The notes under the pieces are model-generated. The model was given only the letters and a program-made list of their open reading frames with translations, was not told the origin of the DNA and did no database searches. A DNA stretch of 64,000 bases. Source: Podospora bellae-mahoneyi (taxonomy: Eukaryota; Ascomycota; Sordariomycetes; Sordariales; Podosporaceae). Position 1 is the first letter of the stretch. Each line of letters begins with the position of its first letter. The position numbers and the translations under genes are program-made. The DNA lies in assembly GCF_035222275.1 (NCBI RefSeq), contig NC_085885.1, positions 3,596,001 through 3,660,000 of the forward strand. The letters are read 5' to 3'. This document shows, one piece after another, positions 63,679-64,000 of this stretch.

Positions 63679-64000
63679 ATGGACGACTTGGAGTCCCTCG
63701 AGCTGCTTTCGCTCGTTTCCAAGATCACGTCGGAATTGCAAAACCATCTAGGCGTTAGCGAAAAAACACTGGCCGAGTTCCTCATCGCCCAGCGCCTCGA
63801 ATGCGATTCTCTCGATGGTTTCAAGGCCAAGCTGGCCTCGGTCGGTGCCAGCGACTTCCCGCCGAGTTTGGTCGATAGCATAGACAGGCTAGTCAGGACT
63901 ATGCATCCAAAGTTCAAAGGACAACAGAACCGAACCAACGACGACAGCAGCCAGCGCCATGATCGATCCGCTGAAGAGACTACCAAGGTCTTCAAAGGGC
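63679..64000 (+). CDS. Pre-mRNA-splicing helicase PRP22/DHX8, 5' part only
   Basis: Starts at 63679 (CAAAATGGA) and runs off the window. The first 107 residues (MDDLESLELLSLVSKITSEL .. NHLGVSEKTLAEFLIAQRLE .. FPPSLVDSIDRLVRTMHPKF) match the N-terminal PWI-like region of PRP22/DHX8. The helicase and S1 domains would lie beyond the right edge. PRP22 releases spliced mRNA from the spliceosome. Confidence 0.85.
   Translation, partial: MDDLESLELLSLVSKITSELQNHLGVSEKTLAEFLIAQRLECDSLDGFKAKLASVGASDFPPSLVDSIDRLVRTMHPKFKGQQNRTNDDSSQRHDRSAEETTKVFKG

Noticed and set aside
1-64000. Transposons, LTR elements, CRISPR arrays, rRNA genes
   Set aside because: No reverse-transcriptase, integrase or transposase motifs, long terminal repeats, spaced repeats or rRNA-like sequence were noticed on either strand. 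A repeat-library search could still find old copies.

Overview
This window is nuclear DNA of a filamentous ascomycete, most likely a sordariomycete close to Sordariales. The genes are short and separated by 0.1-3 kb. Most are broken by one to five introns of about 47-140 nt with GT..AG ends and internal CTAAC/CTRAC branch sites. The protein set is typically fungal: a Zn2Cys6 regulator, an NRPS-like carboxylate reductase, a Git3-type GPCR, the RNAi factor Arb1, an LSH/MUS-30 helicase and a CYT-5-type mitochondrial RNA polymerase. Exon boundaries given here were derived by eye from splice signals, phase and family conservation.

Layout. 1-1777: two decayed accessory genes, an AcuF-like C2H2 remnant on minus and a DUF7580-like remnant on plus, meeting near position 480. 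2389-5341: a surface membrane protein, a candidate intron-bearing tRNA-Ala, and a probably decayed secreted cysteine-rich gene with a duplicated domain. 5622-16012: a rhodanese/Cdc25-like enzyme, a mucin-like membrane protein, a Pom33/TMEM33 protein, a PTEN-type phosphatase and PRPP synthetase. 17309-23745: an A-T-R NRPS-like reductase tail-to-tail with the replication gene PSF2, followed by a Zn2Cys6 regulator. 23746-27024: a long gene-poor stretch. 27025-32076: an orphan membrane protein, a small Rieske protein and low-complexity reading frames, part of which looks disrupted. 32439-37872: LSH/MUS-30, an Arc1/AIMP1-type tRNA-binding cofactor and a small secreted protein. 39735-48486: mitochondrial RNA polymerase divergent from an Atp25/RsfS-type protein, then exopolyphosphatase divergent from a class-I glutamine amidotransferase. 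49688-64000: Git3-type GPCR, CLP1, inositol polyphosphate multikinase, Arb1, a PMP3-family protein and the 5' end of a PRP22/DHX8 helicase gene.

Functional links are mostly pathway-level. CYT-5 and Atp25 both serve mitochondrial gene expression and share a 479-bp divergent promoter. LSH and Arb1 both act in silencing or genome defence. CLP1 and PRP22 act in mRNA processing. PTEN and IPMK act on inositol signalling. No LTR element, LINE, DNA transposon, CRISPR array or rRNA gene was recognised. I found no coherent multi-gene system that is clearly new. The best leads are the intron-bearing tRNA-Ala candidate, a mitochondrial-presequence-like extension on the Arc1 homologue, the short Atp25, the isolated NRPS-like reductase, and a GC-AG intron in the GPCR.
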